A DNA stretch of 64,000 bases from Streptomyces sp. A012304 (GCF_026008495.1 NZ_BQUN01000095.1:84583-148582), one strand, 5' to 3'; positions 26,221 to 34,764 are shown, counted from the stretch's first letter. The notes: generated by a model from the sequence alone, not told the origin. Numbers and translations are program-made.

Positions 26221-26649
26221 TCAGGCGGTCCGGGCGTCCCGGCGGAAGGCCGGGACGAGGATCGCGCCCACCGAGAGGTGCAGCAGCACCAGCGTGACCC
26301 GGTTGCCCGCCTCCAGCCCCTCGCCGAACAGCGGCGCGAAGAGCGAGAGGACGAGGACGAGGAGCGCGGCGACGGTCCACAGGACGCGGGCGCGGGCGGT
26401 CACCCGTTCCAGTACGGCCAGCAGGGCCCAGCCCAGCAGGGAGACGACCGCCGTGCCGATCAGCACGGCCGGGAGGGCGAGTTCGGTGGTGGTGGTCGAG
26501 CCGGGGCCGTCCGGCACCCGCAGGTCGATGTCGAGGACCGAGTGGGCGACCAGCCAGATCAGCCCGCCGACGGCCACGGTGGCCAGGACGGCGAGGGCTC
26601 GGGTGCGCACCGGGCCCGCGGTGCGCGTGGCCGTGGAGTTGCTGGACAT
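26221..26649 (-). CDS. DUF6069-type four-helix membrane protein
   Basis: The 142-residue integral membrane protein has four predicted helices (VLATVAVGGLIWLVAH, LPAVLIGTAVVSLLGWALLAVL, VLWTVAALLVLVLSLFAPLFG, VTLVLLHLSVGAILVPA). The fold resembles DUF6069. The ATG at 26649 follows GAGGAGG; extra in-frame residues upstream are discarded. It is divergent from the MarR gene, the usual layout for a MarR target, so it may be the regulated partner. Function unknown. Confidence 0.7.
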   Translation of the reverse strand: MSSNSTATRTAGPVRTRALAVLATVAVGGLIWLVAHSVLDIDLRVPDGPGSTTTTELALPAVLIGTAVVSLLGWALLAVLERVTARARVLWTVAALLVLVLSLFAPLFGEGLEAGNRVTLVLLHLSVGAILVPAFRRDARTA

Positions 26650-26705
26650 CTGTGCCTCCTCAGGGCTTCGTGGGACGTTCGAGCCGCGCCCGCATGATTG
26701 CCACG

Positions 26706-26743
26706 AGCACATGAATGACTTTCTCACATAAGTGTCTCACGCC
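26706..26743. promoter_or_regulatory. Candidate MarR operator between DUF6069 and MarR genes
   Basis: AGCACATGAATG (26706-26717) is shared with the MFS/SARP promoter. Just downstream lies the near-palindrome CACATAAGTG. The region is the AT-richest part of the divergent promoter. Confidence 0.4.
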
Positions 26744-26785
26744 CAGGAATGCACGGTCCAGTCGTATGCGAGTAGCCTCGAACTT

Positions 26786-27274
26786 GTGAGTAATAAGGAC
26801 ACCGTGGTGAACGAGGCCGTGCTCAACGCCGTGGAGCTGGCGATGATCCGGATCCGGCGGCGCCAGTCCCGGCGCAGTCTGGCCAGGCCGGTGGTGGAGG
26901 GCATGGCCGAGCCGCTGGACCTCAACACGCTCGCCGTCATCGACGTGGTCGACGAGGGGTCCAGCGAGGGCGACCGGGACGTCACCGTCGGTTTCGTCGC
27001 GGACCGGCTCGCCATCGACCCCTCGCGCGCCAGCCGGATCGTCGCCGACGCCGTCCGGTCCGGCTTCGTGCGCCGGATCGCCTCGCAGGAGGACGGCCGG
27101 CGCAGCTGTCTGGAGCTCACCGGGTCGGGCCGGGCCGCCGTGGCCGCCGCCCACCGTACCCGCCAGGACTTCTACTCCCGGGTGCTGGAGGACTGGGACC
27201 CGGACGAGCAGCAGGAGTTCGCCCGGCTGCTCACCAAGTTCGTGCTCTCCCTGGACGACACCGACCGCGGCTGA
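26786..27274 (+). CDS. MarR-family regulator
   Basis: The winged-helix repressor has about 162 residues from the GTG at 26786; an earlier in-frame GTG at 26732 would add 18. The family helices are visible as DVTVGFVADRLAIDPSRASRIVADAVRSGF (recognition helix around PSRASRIV), with the wing RRIASQEDGRRSCLELT. It is flanked by terminal dimerisation helices. No ribosome site is clear for either start. It is likely to sense a pathway product and control the DUF6069 gene and perhaps the DHA2 pump, judged from a shared 12-mer (inference). Confidence 0.85.
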   Translation: MSNKDTVVNEAVLNAVELAMIRIRRRQSRRSLARPVVEGMAEPLDLNTLAVIDVVDEGSSEGDRDVTVGFVADRLAIDPSRASRIVADAVRSGFVRRIASQEDGRRSCLELTGSGRAAVAAAHRTRQDFYSRVLEDWDPDEQQEFARLLTKFVLSLDDTDRG

Positions 27275-27340
27275 CCGGCCGGGGGCCCTGCCACCGACCG
27301 CGGCCGACCGCCGCGGCCCCCTGTCACCGTCCACCGTGTT

Positions 27341-27358
27341 TCGAGTGGGCTTCGAGTT
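27341..27358. promoter_or_regulatory. SARP heptamer repeats
   Basis: TCGAGTG (27341) and TCGAGTT (27352) are 11 bp apart, about 100 nt upstream of the membrane protein/KAS III operon start at 27459. Confidence 0.5.
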
Positions 27359-27458
27359 CGCCCCGGAACGCTGATCGCGCCACGAACCCGCTACCGACGG
27401 CGCATCAGAGCCCCGCTGCCGTGGGGCGGACGCGCCTTGTCCCGAAGGAGGCGCGACG

Positions 27459-28535
27459 GTGAGTACGACAGACCGGACCGGGCGCGAGAGGGTCGCGGAG
27501 GCGACCGCTCCCGCCCGACCGCCCGCCCGGGCGGTCCGCCCGGCTCCCCCGGCAGCCGCGACCGCGGCGCCCGTTCCCCGCCCGCCGGCGGCCATCGGCT
27601 GGGCCTACGCCATGGTGATCGTGGCGACGCTCGCCGCGATCGCGAGCAATGTCTTCGAGATCGCCCACCAGGTCGAGACCGGCGCCGCCGGCGCGGCGAC
27701 CACCGGCGACCTGGCCCTGACCATCGCCTTCTGCGCGCTGTTCGGCTTCTTCGCCGAGATGCTGCGGGCCGGCCGTCAGTGGGGCCGGGTGCTGCTGACG
27801 GTGTTCACCTCCCTGGGCCTGCTGTTCACCGGCCTCGGGCTCGCGCAGCTCGGCGGCCGCCCCCTGGTCGGGCCGCTCCAGGCGAGCCTCGCCGTCGCCA
27901 GCCTGATCCCCTCCGTCGTCGGCCTGGTCCTGCTCTACGTGCCCTCCGTCAACCGGTGGATGGCGAGCGTGCGCGAGGAGGGCCGTACGATCTCGCAGCG
28001 CCTGCGCAAGGCGGTCCTCACGGCCCATGTGGCCATCTCGGTCGGCTGGCTGGGGCTGGTGACCGGCATGTTCGCCATGTCGGTGGCGGGCGCCACCACG
28101 CACAACGCCGAGCAGCAGGCCTCCATGTACCGCACGATGTCGATGCTCGACGAGATCTTCCTCGGCATGACCAGCATGTTCGCGCTGATCACCGGGATCG
28201 TGGTGGGCGCGGGCACCAAGTGGCGGCTGCTGCACCGCAGATGGGTGGCGGTGAAGTTCTTCCTGACGATGGGCGTCATGGTGCTCGGCTTCTCGGTCAT
28301 CCACCAGCTGATCCTGCGGGCCAACGAACTCGTCGACGAAAAGGCCCCGGTGCGCGGCGGCGAACTCGACACCGTCGGCTGGAGCATGGCCGGCTCGGCC
28401 CTCCTCGCCCTGCTCTGCCTGGTCTTCATGACGGCCGTCTCCACGTACAAGCCCTGGGGCCTGACCTCCCGGGGCCGCCGGCACTCCCCCGCGAAGACCA
28501 CCCGTGCCCCTCGAAAGGACGTCCACGCGTCATGA
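27459..28535 (+). CDS. Polytopic membrane protein of unknown function
   Basis: The 358 residues start at a GTG after AAGGAGG. A Pro/Ala-rich cytoplasmic N-terminus of 45 residues precedes about eight helices in two groups of four: the first from WAYAMVIVATLAAIASNVFEI, the second from VLTAHVAISVGWLGLVTGMFAM, which resembles DUF2269/DUF2269-like membrane domains. The gene overlaps the KAS III gene in ATGA, so it is coupled to starter-unit formation. It may be a resistance, transport or quinone-related protein; no function can be read from the sequence. Confidence 0.75.
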   Translation: MSTTDRTGRERVAEATAPARPPARAVRPAPPAAATAAPVPRPPAAIGWAYAMVIVATLAAIASNVFEIAHQVETGAAGAATTGDLALTIAFCALFGFFAEMLRAGRQWGRVLLTVFTSLGLLFTGLGLAQLGGRPLVGPLQASLAVASLIPSVVGLVLLYVPSVNRWMASVREEGRTISQRLRKAVLTAHVAISVGWLGLVTGMFAMSVAGATTHNAEQQASMYRTMSMLDEIFLGMTSMFALITGIVVGAGTKWRLLHRRWVAVKFFLTMGVMVLGFSVIHQLILRANELVDEKAPVRGGELDTVGWSMAGSALLALLCLVFMTAVSTYKPWGLTSRGRRHSPAKTTRAPRKDVHAS

Positions 28536-29533
28536 TCACTCTCCAGGACACCCAGGTCCTGCGCCACAGCCGTCTGCTGGGCGTCGGCACCTACCGGCCC
28601 GAACGGTCCGTGCCCAACACCGAGATCGCCGAGCGGACCGGGCTCGACCCCGACTGGATCGAGAAACGCTCGGGCATCCGCTCCCGCCGTTACGCCTCCC
28701 CGGACGAGACGCTGCCGACGATGGCGACCGCCGCCGCCGAGAAGGCGCTCGCCGCCGCGGGGATCGGCGCCGACCAGCTCGGCGCGGTCATCGTGGCCAC
28801 CATCACCTCCATGGAGCAGATGCCGGCCGTGGCCGTGGAGGTCGCGCACCGGCTGCGGGCCGAGCGGGCCGCCGCCTTCGACGTCTCGGCGGCCTGCGCG
28901 GGCTTCTGCCACGCGGTCGCGCTCGCCAGTGACCTGGTGCGCATGGCCCGCGCGGACCACGTCCTGGTGATCGGCGCCGAGCGGATGACGGACATCCTCG
29001 ACCACTCCGACCGCGACACGGCGTTCCTCTTCGCCGACGGCGCCGGCGCGGTCGTCGTCGGCCCGTCCGACGAGCCGGGCATCGGACCGGTGGTGTGGCA
29101 CGCCGACGGCTCGCGCAACGCGGCGCTGAAGATGACCTCACCCTGGCACGACGGCACCGGGGCCCGCCCGGACGCCCGGCCCGCCATCACGATGGCCGGC
29201 TGGAAGGTCTTCCGCTGGGCGACCGGCGAACTCGTCCCCGCCGCCCGGCGGATGCTGGACCTCGCGGGCGTCACCGTGGACCAGCTCGACGCGTTCATCC
29301 CGCACCAGGCCAACATGCTCATCACGGACTTCGTCGTCGAACAGCTGGGCCTGTCCGAGCGGACCGCCGTGGCCCGGGACATCGTCACCAGCGGCAACAC
29401 CTCGGCCGCCTCGATCCCGCTGGCCATGGACGAGCTGCTGTCCACCGGCCGCGCCCCCAGCGGCGGCCTCGCCCTCCTGACCGGCTTCGGCGCCGGCCTG
29501 GTCTACGCGGGGCAGGTGGTACGCCTGCCCTGA
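28532..29533 (+). CDS. 3-oxoacyl-ACP synthase III (starter-unit KAS III)
   Basis: The 333-residue FabH-type enzyme has the Cys-His-Asn triad: Cys near residue 122 (DVSAACAGFCHA), His in FIPHQAN and Asn in SGNTSAASIP. KAS III enzymes in type II clusters (for example R1128, fredericamycin, benastatin) prime the pathway with a non-acetate acyl group. Two hairpins follow the stop. A dedicated starter enzyme implies that the polyketide carries an alkyl or other unusual starter, though the substrate cannot be predicted here. Confidence 0.93.
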   Translation: MITLQDTQVLRHSRLLGVGTYRPERSVPNTEIAERTGLDPDWIEKRSGIRSRRYASPDETLPTMATAAAEKALAAAGIGADQLGAVIVATITSMEQMPAVAVEVAHRLRAERAAAFDVSAACAGFCHAVALASDLVRMARADHVLVIGAERMTDILDHSDRDTAFLFADGAGAVVVGPSDEPGIGPVVWHADGSRNAALKMTSPWHDGTGARPDARPAITMAGWKVFRWATGELVPAARRMLDLAGVTVDQLDAFIPHQANMLITDFVVEQLGLSERTAVARDIVTSGNTSAASIPLAMDELLSTGRAPSGGLALLTGFGAGLVYAGQVVRLP

Positions 29534-29550
29534 GCAGGCCGTATCGGCGA

Positions 29551-29587
29551 CAGGAAGCGGGCACCCGGTTCGGGTGCCCGCTTCCTG
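29551..29587. terminator. Terminator hairpin after KAS III
   Basis: A perfect 16-bp stem (CAGGAAGCGGGCACCC and its complement) surrounds the loop GGTTC, 17 nt after the KAS III stop. Confidence 0.85.
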
Positions 29588-29700
29588 TGGTACCACGACC
29601 AGCCGCACGACCAGCCGCACGACGGGTTCCACGCCCAACCCCACGCCCACGCCGTACGCGGACACCCGCGCCCAAGGCACGCGGACGCCCGCACACACGC

Positions 29701-29735
29701 CTGTGCCGTGAGGAGCGGTGCTCCTCACGGCACAG
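29701..29735. terminator. Terminator hairpin for the minus-strand operon
   Basis: A perfect 16-bp stem (CTGTGCCGTGAGGAGC and its complement) surrounds the loop GGT. It lies 21 nt beyond the end of the ABM gene at 29757 and is a separate hairpin from the one at 29551. Confidence 0.8.
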
Positions 29736-29756
29736 GGCGGTGGTGGTGGGGCCGCG

Positions 29757-30074
29757 TCAGTAGCCGGCCTCCACCGCGAACAGGGCGAAGGGGCTCGGCC
29801 GTCCGGTGTCCTGGTAGGGCCGCAGCGGCGAGGTCGTGCCGCGGTGGCCCGCGCCGGCCTCCCAGTCGCGGAACGCGGCCAGGCTCTCCCACTCGCTGAG
29901 CACCGCGTACGCGCCGGGGTCGGTGACGTCGCGCAGCAGCTCGTTGCCCAGCATGCCGGGCGTGTCCGCCAGCTCCTTGCTGATCCGGTGGTACGCCTCC
30001 TCGACCGCGGGCACCTGCTCCGGCGTGGCCCGCAGGTACAGCAGGATCCGCACCCGGCCCGGCGCCCCGGTCAT
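29757..30074 (-). CDS. ABM-family monooxygenase
   Basis: This 105-residue antibiotic-biosynthesis-monooxygenase (ferredoxin-like alpha/beta barrel) protein contains VRILLYLRATPEQVPAVEEAYHRI, GNELLRDVTDPGAYAVLSEWES and AAFRDWE. Such cofactor-free proteins oxidise anthrones to quinones or guide cyclisation. It is the last gene of a run (SDR, ABM, ABM), and its ATG overlaps the preceding ABM stop in ATGA. The C-terminal PFALFAVEAGY tail is longer than in the two other ABM genes of the cluster. Confidence 0.85.
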   Translation of the reverse strand: MTGAPGRVRILLYLRATPEQVPAVEEAYHRISKELADTPGMLGNELLRDVTDPGAYAVLSEWESLAAFRDWEAGAGHRGTTSPLRPYQDTGRPSPFALFAVEAGY

Positions 30075-30391
30075 CCGGCGACCTCCACCAGGTGCATCAT
30101 CGCCAGCGAGCCGCCCGTGCGGTACGGGTGCAGCTTCTCGCGGTGCCGTACGTGTTCGGCGCTGCTCTCGAAGGCGAGGAAGGAGTCCCGGTCGGTCCAG
30201 TCGCTCACCACGTAGTAGACGGACGCCTCCTGGGCGCTGCGCGCCAGGGTGTGGCCCAGGTTGGCGCGCTGGGCGGTGACCTCCTTGCTGCCCTCGGCCC
30301 ACACCTTCTCGAAGTCCGCCTCCAGGCCCGGCTTGACCTGGACGGTCAGCAGCACCCGGAAGGCCCCGGCCCGCGCGGCCACCTCACACAC
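30071..30391 (-). CDS. ABM-family monooxygenase
   Basis: This 106-residue single ABM domain has RVLLTVQVKPGLEADFEKVW, GHTLARSAQEASVYYVVSDWTD and SFLAFESSAEH. It starts with a GTG inside the end of the SDR gene (8-nt overlap) and is coupled to the next ABM. Adjacent ABM proteins may act as a pair or heterodimer; this is suggested only by coupling. Quinone-forming oxygenation or ring closure is the likely role. Confidence 0.85.
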   Translation of the reverse strand: MCEVAARAGAFRVLLTVQVKPGLEADFEKVWAEGSKEVTAQRANLGHTLARSAQEASVYYVVSDWTDRDSFLAFESSAEHVRHREKLHPYRTGGSLAMMHLVEVAG

Positions 30392-31133
30392 CCCCGTCGA
30401 CGTGCAGCGTCTCGCCGTTGACGTACGTGGACAGGTCGCTCGCCAGGAACAGCACGGCCCCCGCGATCTCCTCCGGGCGCCCGAACCGGCCGAGCGCCAT
30501 CATCCGCAGGTAGCGCTCGTTGTAGGCGGCGCGCTGCTCGTCGGTCAGCTCCTCGGGGTCGGTGGTGTCGATGACGCCCGGGGCGACGACGTTGAACCGG
30601 ATGCCCTTGCCGCCGAGTTCCTTGCACAACGTGCGGGTCAGACCGACCAGGCCCGCCTTGGAGGCGGTGTAGTGGCCCCGCAGCGGGATGCCGGCCATGG
30701 CGCCGCGCGAGCCGACGTTGATCACCGACGAGCCCTCACGCAGCAGCGGCAGCGCCTTGCTGATCACCATGAACGGGCCGGTGAGGTTGGTGCTGATCAC
30801 CCGCTCCCACTCCTCGAACGGCAGCTGGGCGAAGGGGATCTGGCTGATCACCCCGGCGTTGTTGACCAGGATGTCCAGCGTCTCGAAGCGGTCGCGGACC
30901 TCCGCGAGGAGGGTCTCGACGCCCTCGGCGGTGCCGACGTCGGCGCGCACCAGGGTGTGCTCGCCCCCGATCTCCTTCAGCTCGCGGGCCAGGCTCTCCG
31001 CGGCCTCGCCCTCCTGCCGGTAGCAGGTCACCACCGACGCGCCGGCCTTGGCGAGCGCCAGCACGACAGCCCGCCCGATGCCCCGGCTGCCGCCGGTGAC
31101 CAGCGCGTTCTTGCCCACCAGTCGAAGTTCCAT
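30384..31133 (-). CDS. SDR ketoreductase
   Basis: The 249-residue classical short-chain dehydrogenase has TGGSRGIGRAVVLALAKAG (NADPH loop), ILVNNAGV, Ser in VINVGSRGAM and YxxxK in HYTASKAGLVGLTRTL. It ends with the FabG-like C-terminus ETLHVDGGV. It is the first gene of a three-gene run with two ABM proteins. With the second reductase at 40798, the pathway can do at least two ketoreductions or one reduction plus a tailoring step. Site of action unknown. Confidence 0.9.
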   Translation of the reverse strand: MELRLVGKNALVTGGSRGIGRAVVLALAKAGASVVTCYRQEGEAAESLARELKEIGGEHTLVRADVGTAEGVETLLAEVRDRFETLDILVNNAGVISQIPFAQLPFEEWERVISTNLTGPFMVISKALPLLREGSSVINVGSRGAMAGIPLRGHYTASKAGLVGLTRTLCKELGGKGIRFNVVAPGVIDTTDPEELTDEQRAAYNERYLRMMALGRFGRPEEIAGAVLFLASDLSTYVNGETLHVDGGV

Positions 31134-31224
31134 GCCATCCTCCGTTCACTCGCGACCGTGGCCGCGCCGTCGTGTCGTACGGTCCGTACGGGTCCGTCCG
31201 TCTGTGTGTGCGGTCGTGCGCGGT

Positions 31225-32286
31225 TCACCGGGCGGGCTGGACGGGGCGGCACTCCAGGACCGCCCAGCGCCCGGGAACCGGCTCGTTCACCAACTCGAAG
31301 CCGGCGCCGTCCAGCAGCGCCCGCCACTCGGGCTCGCTGCGTTCCCGGCCGCCGAACCGGATGAGCATGTCCAGGTCGAGGAGCTTGCCGCGGTCCCACT
31401 CGTTGGCGGGCCCGACCAGGAACTCGCAGATCAGCAGCCGGCCCTCGGGGGTGTCGGCGAGGGCGTCGCGGATCCGGCCGAGGATCGCGGCGGCCCGCTC
31501 GTCGTCCCAGTCGTGCAGGACGGCCTTGAGCACGTACGCGTCCCGGCCCGCCGGGAGTTCCGCGAAGAAGTCGCCGGGGACGACCTCGACGCGGTCCGCG
31601 ACCCGCGCCTCGTCGAGCAGCTTGTGCGCCTCGGCCACCACGGCCGGGCGGTCGACGAGCGTGCCGCGCACCTCGGGGTGGCGGCGGAGCACCTCGGAGA
31701 GGAAGTAGCCGCGTCCGCCCCCGATGTCGGCGATCCGGCCGAAGCGGCCGAAGTCGAAGCTGTCCAGCAGCATCCGGGTGGTGGCCCGGCTCATCCCGGT
31801 CATCGCCCGGTCGAACAGCGCCCCCGCCTGCGGGTCCTGCTCCAGGTGCGCGAAGAAGCCGTGCCCGTAGGCGGCCTCGAAGGCGGGCTGCCCGGTGCGC
31901 ACGGTGTGCATCAGCGCCCCGTAGGAACGCCACAGCATCTCGTCGCCGTTGTAGAGCACCATGTCGCGCTGGCTGCCGGGCACATCGGCGCGCAGCACCT
32001 CGCCCAGGTCGGTGAGCGCGTACCGGCCGTCGGGCTGTTCGGCGAAGACGCCGAAGGCCGCGGCGACGCGCAGCACCCGCCCCAGGGAGTCCGCGTGGGT
32101 GCCGGTCCGTCCGGCGAGCTCCGCCACCGTGAGCGGGCCGTCGGCCAGCTCGTCGGCGACGCCCAGCTCGGCGACGACGTGCAGCACCCGGGATATCCGT
32201 TTGCCGTCGGTCAGCAGCAGAAGCCGTACGTGCGGCGGCAGCGCGGCGGTCATCGCCGGGCCGACCACTCCGGTCATGGTGTCCAC
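31225..32286 (-). CDS. SAM-dependent O-methyltransferase
   Basis: The 353 residues have the layout of polyketide O-methyltransferases such as TcmN/DnrK relatives. An N-terminal winged-helix dimerisation part (RISRVLHVVAELGVADELADG) precedes a Rossmann domain with the SAM motif IADIGGGRGYFLSEVLRRHP and LKAVLHDWDDERAAAIL. The GTG at 32286 follows GGAGAAGG; an ATG three codons later is possible. It likely methylates a phenol of the polyketide. Confidence 0.9.
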   Translation of the reverse strand: MDTMTGVVGPAMTAALPPHVRLLLLTDGKRISRVLHVVAELGVADELADGPLTVAELAGRTGTHADSLGRVLRVAAAFGVFAEQPDGRYALTDLGEVLRADVPGSQRDMVLYNGDEMLWRSYGALMHTVRTGQPAFEAAYGHGFFAHLEQDPQAGALFDRAMTGMSRATTRMLLDSFDFGRFGRIADIGGGRGYFLSEVLRRHPEVRGTLVDRPAVVAEAHKLLDEARVADRVEVVPGDFFAELPAGRDAYVLKAVLHDWDDERAAAILGRIRDALADTPEGRLLICEFLVGPANEWDRGKLLDLDMLIRFGGRERSEPEWRALLDGAGFELVNEPVPGRWAVLECRPVQPAR

Positions 32287-32350
32287 ACCTTCTCCTAGGG
32301 CGGTGTCGTGACGTGCGGGGCATGCGGGGAGGTCGCGGGTCGACGGGTCG

Positions 32351-32818
32351 TCAGATGAGTGCGGCGGCGGCGCTGACGTTCGCCAGCAGCGCCGCGACGG
32401 CGAACGCGCCCCGCACCCGGTTCCAGCGGATCCAGCGCTCGCGCGGGTCGCGGCGGTCGAAGTCGGCGGGCAGACGCTGCGGGTCGAGCGTCGACAGCCA
32501 CCGGTTGATCGGCACGTTCTTGGTGAGCGAGACGGTCATGGCCGCGGCCAGCAGCAGCGCCCCGAGGGCCGCGAGCAGCCGGACGGCGCTGGTGGGGGCC
32601 GTGGCCACCAGGGCGATGTCGCACAGCAGGCAGCTCAGCAGCGACACCGGCATGAACGGGTCGAAGCGGGTGACCAGGCCCTTGTGCACCGGGACGTACA
32701 TCGCGGTGGGCAGCGTGGTGAACAGCGGGGCCGCGAGCACGGAGATCGCGAGACCGCCGGCCGCGAGACCACCGGCGAGCAGCGCCGCGGGCATCAGTAC
32801 CTGGACCGGATCCACCAC
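32351..32818 (-). CDS. DUF1772 anthrone-oxygenase-like membrane protein
   Basis: The 155-residue protein has four helices (LMPAALLAGGLAAGGLAISVLAAP, SLLSCLLCDIALVATA, LLAALGALLLAAAMTVSLTKNVPINRWL, AFAVAALLANVSAAAAL). The NVPINRWL motif with a following Arg/Asp-rich stretch is typical of DUF1772, a family that includes anthrone oxygenases. The GTG at 32818 follows GGAGGGGG. It is divergent from a second DUF1772 gene, and the two share a promoter with SARP repeats. Confidence 0.8.
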   Translation of the reverse strand: MVDPVQVLMPAALLAGGLAAGGLAISVLAAPLFTTLPTAMYVPVHKGLVTRFDPFMPVSLLSCLLCDIALVATAPTSAVRLLAALGALLLAAAMTVSLTKNVPINRWLSTLDPQRLPADFDRRDPRERWIRWNRVRGAFAVAALLANVSAAAALI

Positions 32819-32885
32819 AGTCCCCCTCCCGACCTGGCCGCCGTCCGATACGGCGGACCGCTGCCCCGACTCTCGGAGGGCCAGG

Positions 32886-32914
32886 TCGAAGGGGACTCGA
32901 AGACGGCTCGACGG
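32886..32914. promoter_or_regulatory. Triple SARP heptamer repeat in divergent promoter
   Basis: TCGAAGG (32886), TCGAAGA (32897) and TCGACGG (32908) lie at exact 11-bp steps between the two divergent DUF1772 genes. This is the best-conserved SARP-type site in the cluster. Confidence 0.6.
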
Positions 32915-33020
32915 GCCGGGGGCGGGCCGCGCGGGGCGGGCCGTCGAGCACCCCTCCACAGCGAATCGAGCAGGTGTGGCCAGGGTGACCTGGTACATCC
33001 ACCACGGACCGGGAGTCGTG

Positions 33021-33467
33021 ATGCTCAAGGAAGTACTGACCGGGGTCGTGCTGATCGGAACGGGAACCGTGACGGGCATCTTCGTGGCGGTTCTGGTCAG
33101 TGTGGCTCCCGCCATGGCGGCCATGGACCGCGCCGAGTACCTGCGGGCCCACGCCCTGCTGGGCAAGGGGTACCACCCGCTGATGCCGATCCTGGTCAAC
33201 GTCGTCACCCTCAGCGGGTTCGCCCTCGCCGTGCTCGCCGAAGGGCCTGGCCGGGTGCTGTTCCCGGCGGCGTCGGTACTGCTGATCGGGGTGCAGGCCG
33301 TCTCGCACCTCGGCAACGTGCCGATCAACCGCTCACTGGCCGGGCTCGCCGCCGAGGGCCCCTGGCAGGACCCCCGGCCGCTGTGGCGCGCCTGGCACCG
33401 GCTGCGCACGGCACTGGCCGCGCTGGCCCTGGCCACGGTCACCGTGGCGGTGCTCGCTTCCCCCTGA
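33021..33467 (+). CDS. DUF1772 anthrone-oxygenase-like membrane protein
   Basis: The 148 residues are a second DUF1772 protein, with four helices and the same NVPINRSLAGLA motif after helix 3. The ATG follows GGGAG. The next gene (SchA/CurD) starts 24 nt downstream in the same operon. Two divergent copies could form a heteromeric membrane oxygenase or act on different ring positions; the sequence cannot decide. Confidence 0.8.
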   Translation: MLKEVLTGVVLIGTGTVTGIFVAVLVSVAPAMAAMDRAEYLRAHALLGKGYHPLMPILVNVVTLSGFALAVLAEGPGRVLFPAASVLLIGVQAVSHLGNVPINRSLAGLAAEGPWQDPRPLWRAWHRLRTALAALALATVTVAVLASP

Positions 33468-33491
33468 CGCACTCCGAGAGGAGAAATCCCC

Positions 33492-34232
33492 ATGCCCCTG
33501 AACGCCATCACCTACCGGGTCCGTCCCGGACACGAGGAGGAGCTCACGGACGTCTTCGCCCCGCGCAACTTCACCCGGGTCGACTCGCCCGTCATCAAGG
33601 ACACCTCCGGCGAGACCATCGGCATGCTGCTAGGCACCGGCCTGTTCGTCCAGGGCGACACCCTGGTCCGGGTGATCCACCACGACGGCGTCTCCGCCGA
33701 CCGGATCGCCCGGCACATGTCGGTGCAGAAGGGAGTGCACGAGGCGGAGCGGGCGATCCTGCCGTACCTCTCCGAGCCGCGTGACACCGAGACCCCGGAG
33801 GGTTTCCGGCGGCACTTCCACCGCAGCTTCATGACCGTGCTGGAGCAGCACAGCCCGGACGAGCGGCCCGCCGCCGGCACGGTCGCGCTGCGCTATCCGC
33901 TGCGCCGGGGCGCGGGCGCCGAACTCGCCGCGACCCGCGCCACCGCCAACCGCCGGGCGACGCTGCTGCTGTCGCCGGAGCACCCGACGATCGTGCGCAC
34001 CGCGCTGTTCCTGCACGAGGACGCCCTGGTGCGGGTCGTCCAGTACGACGGGCATCCGTACGACGTGGTGGGCTATCTGACGGACCGCTGCTTCGGCGAC
34101 CGGGCCGAGACCTGGCTGGAGCCGTATCTGCTCGACACCGTCCGGCCCGCCCACCCGGACGCGTACCTGGCCCTGGTGCACGAGCAGGCCATGCTGTCGA
34201 TCGCGCACATGTCCGTGCTGGGAGTGGACTGA
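33492..34232 (+). CDS. SchA/CurD-like protein
   Basis: The 246-residue protein belongs to the SchA/CurD family found in spore-pigment and pentangular type II clusters. Its N-terminal half resembles an ABM-type fold (LNAITYRVRPGHEEELTDVF, RVIHHDG) and the C-terminal half repeats it (RTALFLHEDALVRVVQYDGH). The two halves look like an internal duplication. The family's chemistry is not settled; cyclisation or oxygenation support is likely. GAGAGGAG precedes the ATG. Confidence 0.85.
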   Translation: MPLNAITYRVRPGHEEELTDVFAPRNFTRVDSPVIKDTSGETIGMLLGTGLFVQGDTLVRVIHHDGVSADRIARHMSVQKGVHEAERAILPYLSEPRDTETPEGFRRHFHRSFMTVLEQHSPDERPAAGTVALRYPLRRGAGAELAATRATANRRATLLLSPEHPTIVRTALFLHEDALVRVVQYDGHPYDVVGYLTDRCFGDRAETWLEPYLLDTVRPAHPDAYLALVHEQAMLSIAHMSVLGVD

Positions 34233-34258
34233 CGCTCCCTGAGAACCGCACATCGGAA

Positions 34259-34291
34259 AACCGCCGCCGGACCCCAGGCCCGGCGGCGGTT
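34259..34291. terminator. Bidirectional terminator hairpin
   Basis: The stem AACCGCCGCCGG / CCGGCGGCGGTT surrounds a 9-nt loop, between the convergent SchA/CurD and SCP2 genes. Confidence 0.75.
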
Positions 34292-34313
34292 CTCGTTTCG
34301 TGGTGCTGTCGCG

Positions 34314-34748
34314 TCAGACCTCGGGGTGGTCGAACCACTCGCCGAGCTTGGTGCCCATCAGCGGGCTGCCGCGCAGCTTCAGCTTGCCCGTCAGGAAGGC
34401 CTTCGCGCCGGGGAGCTTGCCGACGCCCATGGCCAGCATGTCGGGGAACTTGATCCCGATGGTGATGTCGGGGCTGTCGTGCCGGCCCTTGTCGGTCCGG
34501 CAGGTGCCGGCCTCGACCTGCACGTAGTGGAGCTTCTGCCCCTCACCGGAGGCGATGTCGAACTGGAAGACGCCACCCTGGCCCTTGGCCTTCTCCGGGT
34601 TGAACTCCGACACCAGCAGCTCGAAGATCAGCGTCAGCGCGGCGTCGAGACCGCCCTCCCGCCGCGCCACCGCGGCCTCCAGCTCCTTGGCCGGCACGGA
34701 CTCCACCAGCTCGATCAGCTCGGTCACCTGTTCCTGCTGCACACTCAT
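34314..34748 (-). CDS. SCP2 sterol-carrier domain protein
   Basis: This 144-residue single SCP2-like domain contains GGVFQFDIASGEGQKLHYVQ, DSPDITIGIKFPDMLAMGVGKL, then PGAKAFLTGKLKLRGSPLMGT, the strand-helix lid that forms a lipid-binding tunnel. It is likely cytosolic and binds a hydrophobic ligand, perhaps a late polyketide intermediate. It ends the minus-strand run that contains the core PKS genes. Such genes are uncommon in type II clusters. Confidence 0.85.
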   Translation of the reverse strand: MSVQQEQVTELIELVESVPAKELEAAVARREGGLDAALTLIFELLVSEFNPEKAKGQGGVFQFDIASGEGQKLHYVQVEAGTCRTDKGRHDSPDITIGIKFPDMLAMGVGKLPGAKAFLTGKLKLRGSPLMGTKLGEWFDHPEV

Positions 34749-34764
34749 CCGTTCCTCCTGGAAC

